From positions 1 to 17,478 of the forward strand of contig JAGVBL010000285.1 in NCBI GenBank assembly GCA_020059785.1: a stretch of DNA of 17,478 nt, read 5' to 3'. The notes under the pieces were generated by a model. That model worked only from the letters and a program-made list of their open reading frames with translations. It was not told the origin of the DNA and did not search any database. Positions 14,429 to 17,478 of this stretch are shown here, in pieces. The translations under genes and the position numbers were made by a program. The stretch's first letter is position 1. The number at the start of each line of letters is the position of its first letter. The DNA is from Ignavibacteriales bacterium (GTDB lineage Bacteria; Bacteroidota; Ignavibacteria; Ignavibacteriales; Melioribacteraceae).

Positions 14429-15313
14429 ATGGATTACAGGGTATTACTTTTTTATAAATACATAAAATTTGATTGTCCGCATCAATTTCTTGAAACCCAT
14501 TTACGATTTTGTAATGAGAATAATATTCTTGGAAGAGTATGGATCTCAAACGAAGGAATAAACGGAACAGTATCCGGTACGCATCAGAATATTGAGAAAT
14601 ATAAATCGGAAATTAGAAGTTATCCTGAGTTTGCCGATATCTGGTTTAAAGAAGATGTTCATGATTCTCACGCATTTAATAAAATCCATATAAGAATTAA
14701 AAAAGAAATTGTGAACGCAAGTTTTGGCGATGTTGATCTTTCTAAAACCGGCAAGAGATTAAAACCGGAAGAACTGAATGAACTTTACGAAAGCGGAAAA
14801 GAATTTGTAATTGTTGATGCAAGGAACAATTATGAAAGTGTTATCGGTAAATTTAAAAACGCTATTACGCCGGATATGCAGACCTTCCGCGATTGGACAA
14901 GAATAGCAGAAGAACTGGAAAAGTATAAGGATAAAACCGTTGTTACATACTGCACCGGTGGAATAAGGTGCGAAAAAGCATCTGCCTACCTGGTTGAAAA
15001 AGGATTTAAGAATGTTTATCAGATGGATGGCGGAATCTGGAATTACATAAATCAATTTCCTGATAAATATTGGGAAGGGTCTGTGTTTGTCTTTGATGAA
15101 AGAAGAATTGTTACACCTAATACCAGAGAGGACTTAAAGCATATCGGAAAATGTTATTACTGCGGCAAACCGTCTTCCTATTATATTAATTGTCATAACC
15201 AGGATTGCGATAAACTTCTTGTTACATGCGATGAATGTAAAACGGAAAATGATTATTGCTGTTCTGATGAATGCAGAAAATCTTCGAACAGAAGAACAAG
15301 AAATCATGGTTAA
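14429..15313 (+). CDS. trhO: tRNA uridine(34) hydroxylase TrhO (YceA-type rhodanese)
   Basis: A 294-residue protein of the TrhO/YceA family, which hydroxylates uridine-34 of certain tRNAs as the first step of 5-methoxyuridine or 5-carboxymethoxyuridine formation. The N-terminal acylphosphatase-like domain has GRVWISNEGINGTVSG at 35-50. The rhodanese domain has VIVDARNNYE near 128 and the active-site loop C175-T-G-G-I-R180, followed by C181. The C-terminal 55 residues hold nine cysteines (for example CYYC at 242-245, CDEC at 267-270), the probable metal-binding tail of the family. The leader is A-rich without a Shine-Dalgarno sequence. It stands alone: divergent from the SpoIID gene and convergent with the TIGR03545-like gene 25 bases away. 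Confidence 0.95.
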   Translation: MDYRVLLFYKYIKFDCPHQFLETHLRFCNENNILGRVWISNEGINGTVSGTHQNIEKYKSEIRSYPEFADIWFKEDVHDSHAFNKIHIRIKKEIVNASFGDVDLSKTGKRLKPEELNELYESGKEFVIVDARNNYESVIGKFKNAITPDMQTFRDWTRIAEELEKYKDKTVVTYCTGGIRCEKASAYLVEKGFKNVYQMDGGIWNYINQFPDKYWEGSVFVFDERRIVTPNTREDLKHIGKCYYCGKPSSYYINCHNQDCDKLLVTCDECKTENDYCCSDECRKSSNRRTRNHG

Positions 15314-15321
15314 TATTTCTT

Positions 15322-15345
15322 AACCGTATGCGGTAGTTTTATTTT
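15322..15345 (+). terminator. Weak terminator candidate after trhO
   Basis: ACCG-TATG-CGGT forms a 4-bp hairpin at 15323-15334, followed by a T-rich run. A second 6-bp hairpin, GGTTAA/TTAACC (15308-15313 with 15320-15325), overlaps it and the trhO stop codon. The stems are short, so this is only a candidate for ending trhO transcription before the convergent gene. Confidence 0.3.
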
Positions 15346-17189
15346 TTCAAAAGATCCCGCAATTTATTTTCAATTAAACCGGACTTCTCCCTTTCCAGTC
15401 TTTCGGCTAATTCCTTTTTCTTATTCTCTACAAAACTGAGCTGGTCTGTTATTAATGTTTGATAATAGTTAATCTGTTCTTTTACTTCTGATATTTTAGC
15501 CTGATAGAAATTATTAAACTCATTTCTTTTTTGATTGATAAATGAATCGAATTTGGATTTGAGATGGTTCTGCAATTTAATTAACTCTTCACCAACTACT
15601 TCCTGAAGCCGTTTTGCTATTTGATTATCGAGATCGGTTGATAAAGCCACATCAATATTGCTTTTTGTATTCCACATCCTCAGATTAACGCCAAAGCTGT
15701 TAACCCGCTCAAGTACCTGTCTTACAATGCTCTCAAAAATATTTTTCGGCTCGGATTCAAATATCATTGATAAGTTTGAAAATTTCACGTCAATATTCGT
15801 ATCGAAAGAATTACCGGGGAGTGTAAGTTTTATTGATGAGTTCATTAAAGCGTTTTTAATTGTCGTGGGAAGAAAATCACTTTTACCGAGTTTTATTTCT
15901 GCCGTAGGAACTCCTTGCAGAGTTGCAGAATATTCATCCAGCGGAACGTCTTTTCGTCTGTCAATTAATCCCGAAATTTTAACCGACCGCTCATTTGTAA
16001 GTGCGCCTTCCACATCAATTGTTATCGGCAATCCGGTTGTTAATTGATCGTCGGTTATATTTCTAATAGTTCCTTTGCCAATAAACAGATCGCCTTCTTT
16101 CTTCCCACCCTGAATAATTATCTGTTTAATCCAGAATTTTGGATATGCCCTTGGAGATGGAAATTTAATATTCTGTCCTTCGAAGCGGGGTGGTTTTTCA
16201 TACTCAGGTTCCGGCTGATATTTTTTTACGCTCTGCCGCGCAATATCTGCATAGCCAAGATAATCCGTAACCCGTTGATACATTTCGTTACCAATTAGAA
16301 GCTGTGCAATACTTGGCGTATTAATACTTGGCAGACGTGCCATATCTTTTAAGTGCTGGAAGTCTCTCTTAACATAATCGTCAACAGAATCCACCGAAGT
16401 AATTATTGCGGTAATGTCGTTATTAATTGATTTATAACGGTTCTCAAAAGTACTCTTAATATCACCGATAGTTTTAATAGAATTATCAACGGTTAGGATT
16501 GCATTGGTAATATTTTGAACGTTGTTTAATTGTGCCGGGTCAATAGCTTTTATTCTGCTTTCGATTTCCAAAATTCTGTTTTTGCTTGTTTCAAAATCAT
16601 TAATAGATGCATCCCATTGTTTAGAAGCACGTAGAATTTCCTGTTTTATTGAATCGAGTTTAGATACTGTTCTTATATCCAGAATTTTTATTAAACTATC
16701 CGGATTAAAATTGCCTTTAAGTTTAGCAAGATCGAAGATAGGTGTTGTTTGTTTAATTTGATTTATGAAATCGTCTGCGGTTTTTTTGAATGTTCGTTCC
16801 GCGGTAAGAAGCGTTGATTTTCTTCTTTTACTTTCCGGAAGCGAACCATCAGTTTTTCTTTTTGATCCGATCGCCAGATCATATATTTCGATTGTTTCTA
16901 TTATATATTTCTTCCGCAACAGCTGATTGGCATCCAGCTCGAACTTAACATTTCCCGTTTCAAATAAATTTGTCCATGTGTCGTAAGGATTTGCAACCTG
17001 TAATTTTGTCCATTGAATTCCAAGCGGAAAGAAACTCACTTTTAGGTTCTCTATTTCAACCTTAGCCCCGAATACGGTTTCTCCTGTATCTTCTATTTGA
17101 GACTCAACCCAATTATCTAAAAAGAAGTAAATAAGAAGAAAGAAAATTATAAGCGGGACAAGAATGAAGTAGATAAAATGTTTTCTCAT
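15339..17189 (-). CDS. TIGR03545-like AsmA-type membrane protein
   Basis: A 616-residue protein with one N-terminal membrane helix (about 4-26). An AsmA-like opening follows, with VFGAKVEIENLKVSFFPLGIQWTKLQVANP. The middle is mostly helical (about 130-300), then come beta-rich stretches near 350-480 that again resemble AsmA-type domains, and the last 70 residues are strongly charged and probably coiled coil. It fits the TIGR03545 family of conserved hypothetical proteins, which is usually paired with TIGR03546; that pairing is seen here. AsmA-like proteins are thought to bridge inner and outer membranes in lipid traffic, but for this family the role is unknown. A strong GGGAGGTG ribosome site lies before the ATG, and the start overlaps the upstream gene's stop by four bases. 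Confidence 0.78.
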   Translation of the reverse strand: MRKHFIYFILVPLIIFFLLIYFFLDNWVESQIEDTGETVFGAKVEIENLKVSFFPLGIQWTKLQVANPYDTWTNLFETGNVKFELDANQLLRKKYIIETIEIYDLAIGSKRKTDGSLPESKRRKSTLLTAERTFKKTADDFINQIKQTTPIFDLAKLKGNFNPDSLIKILDIRTVSKLDSIKQEILRASKQWDASINDFETSKNRILEIESRIKAIDPAQLNNVQNITNAILTVDNSIKTIGDIKSTFENRYKSINNDITAIITSVDSVDDYVKRDFQHLKDMARLPSINTPSIAQLLIGNEMYQRVTDYLGYADIARQSVKKYQPEPEYEKPPRFEGQNIKFPSPRAYPKFWIKQIIIQGGKKEGDLFIGKGTIRNITDDQLTTGLPITIDVEGALTNERSVKISGLIDRRKDVPLDEYSATLQGVPTAEIKLGKSDFLPTTIKNALMNSSIKLTLPGNSFDTNIDVKFSNLSMIFESEPKNIFESIVRQVLERVNSFGVNLRMWNTKSNIDVALSTDLDNQIAKRLQEVVGEELIKLQNHLKSKFDSFINQKRNEFNNFYQAKISEVKEQINYYQTLITDQLSFVENKKKELAERLEREKSGLIENKLRDLLKK

Positions 17190-17478
17190 TGTACACCTCC
17201 CAGGTCTCGTATCTTAGCGTACAATCTTACAAGTGAACTCTGTTTAATAATCTTATAGATTTTCCATTTTTCAACTTTTGAATAAAGGTGCTTGCGGTAT
17301 TGAATTACAAGTATCTTCATTCCAAAATAAACCGGAACAGCTAAAACAATTGCGCATAAGAAACTTCCCATTACAACCGTATTATTAAAGTTGGTAAGAG
17401 GCGCAACCGGTGCATTGTAAAGTGATGTCCAGAATTCCTTCAACCATTCAATTTGAGTTAGAACCTGATAACCGAGCC
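17186..17478 (-). CDS. TIGR03546-like membrane protein (N-terminal part outside window)
   Basis: The frame stays open to the window edge: the apparent start at 17443 is a TTG inside the gene, and the codons beyond it read LGYQVLTQIEW in frame. What is seen is the C-terminal 90-odd residues: a segment NAPVAPLTNFNNTVVMGSF, a membrane helix of about 20 residues, and a basic amphipathic tail. The FNNTVVMGS pattern and the tight link to a TIGR03545-like gene fit the TIGR03546 family of small conserved membrane proteins. Its stop overlaps the start of the next gene by four bases (ATGA), so the two products are probably made together and may form a complex. The function is unknown. Confidence 0.72.
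   Translation of the reverse strand, partial: LGYQVLTQIEWLKEFWTSLYNAPVAPLTNFNNTVVMGSFLCAIVLAVPVYFGMKILVIQYRKHLYSKVEKWKIYKIIKQSSLVRLYAKIRDLGGVQ

Noticed and set aside
17186..17443. An 85-residue complete gene starting at 17443
   Set aside because: The start is a TTG without a ribosome site and the frame stays open to the window edge with family-like residues, so this is the 3' part of a longer gene.

Overview
This AT-rich, gene-dense window looks like the chromosome of a bacterium from the Bacteroidetes/Chlorobi/Ignavibacteria side of the FCB group. That placement is an inference. It rests on the DUF1015-serC pairing, a BatA-type double-transmembrane/VWA protein, a non-sporulation SpoIID homologue, a TIGR03545/TIGR03546-like pair, several starts with weak or no Shine-Dalgarno sequence, and a TAnnTTTG promoter element before trhO. 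I see no rRNA, tRNA, CRISPR array, prophage or complete insertion sequence.

Left part, plus strand (1-3336). The 3' part of a TlpA/ResA-like thioredoxin gene ends at a hairpin terminator. It is followed by a likely operon of a DUF1015 protein, phosphoserine aminotransferase (serC) and a small lipoprotein. A terminator-like hairpin lies inside the first codons of the lipoprotein gene. A compact RelE/ParE-type toxin-antitoxin module (3342-3823, minus strand) meets the lipoprotein gene tail to tail.

Middle part (3922-7887). Two divergent histidine ammonia-lyase (HAL) family genes lie on the minus strand. The first carries Ala-Cys-Gly instead of the usual Ala-Ser-Gly at the site that forms the MIO cofactor; the second carries the canonical triad. 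Both keep the other HAL active-site residues, and no other hut gene is present. Between them, on the plus strand, are a REP-associated (RAYT/IS200-like) transposase gene preceded by three short palindromes, and a small single-pass membrane protein gene. The transposase HUH motif is changed to His-Val-Tyr.

Right part, minus strand (7943-14264). A tightly packed gene string runs SpoIID-domain protein, GT4 glycosyltransferase, BatA/VWA protein, HflX GTPase, secreted H-type-lectin-like protein and then the second HAL, with gaps or overlaps from -4 to 55 bases. It looks like one long transcription unit mixing envelope functions, ribosome rescue and amino-acid catabolism.

Right end. trhO (tRNA uridine-34 hydroxylation) is divergent from the spoIID string. 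It converges on a translationally coupled pair of membrane proteins: a TIGR03545-like AsmA-type protein and a TIGR03546-like partner that runs off the window.
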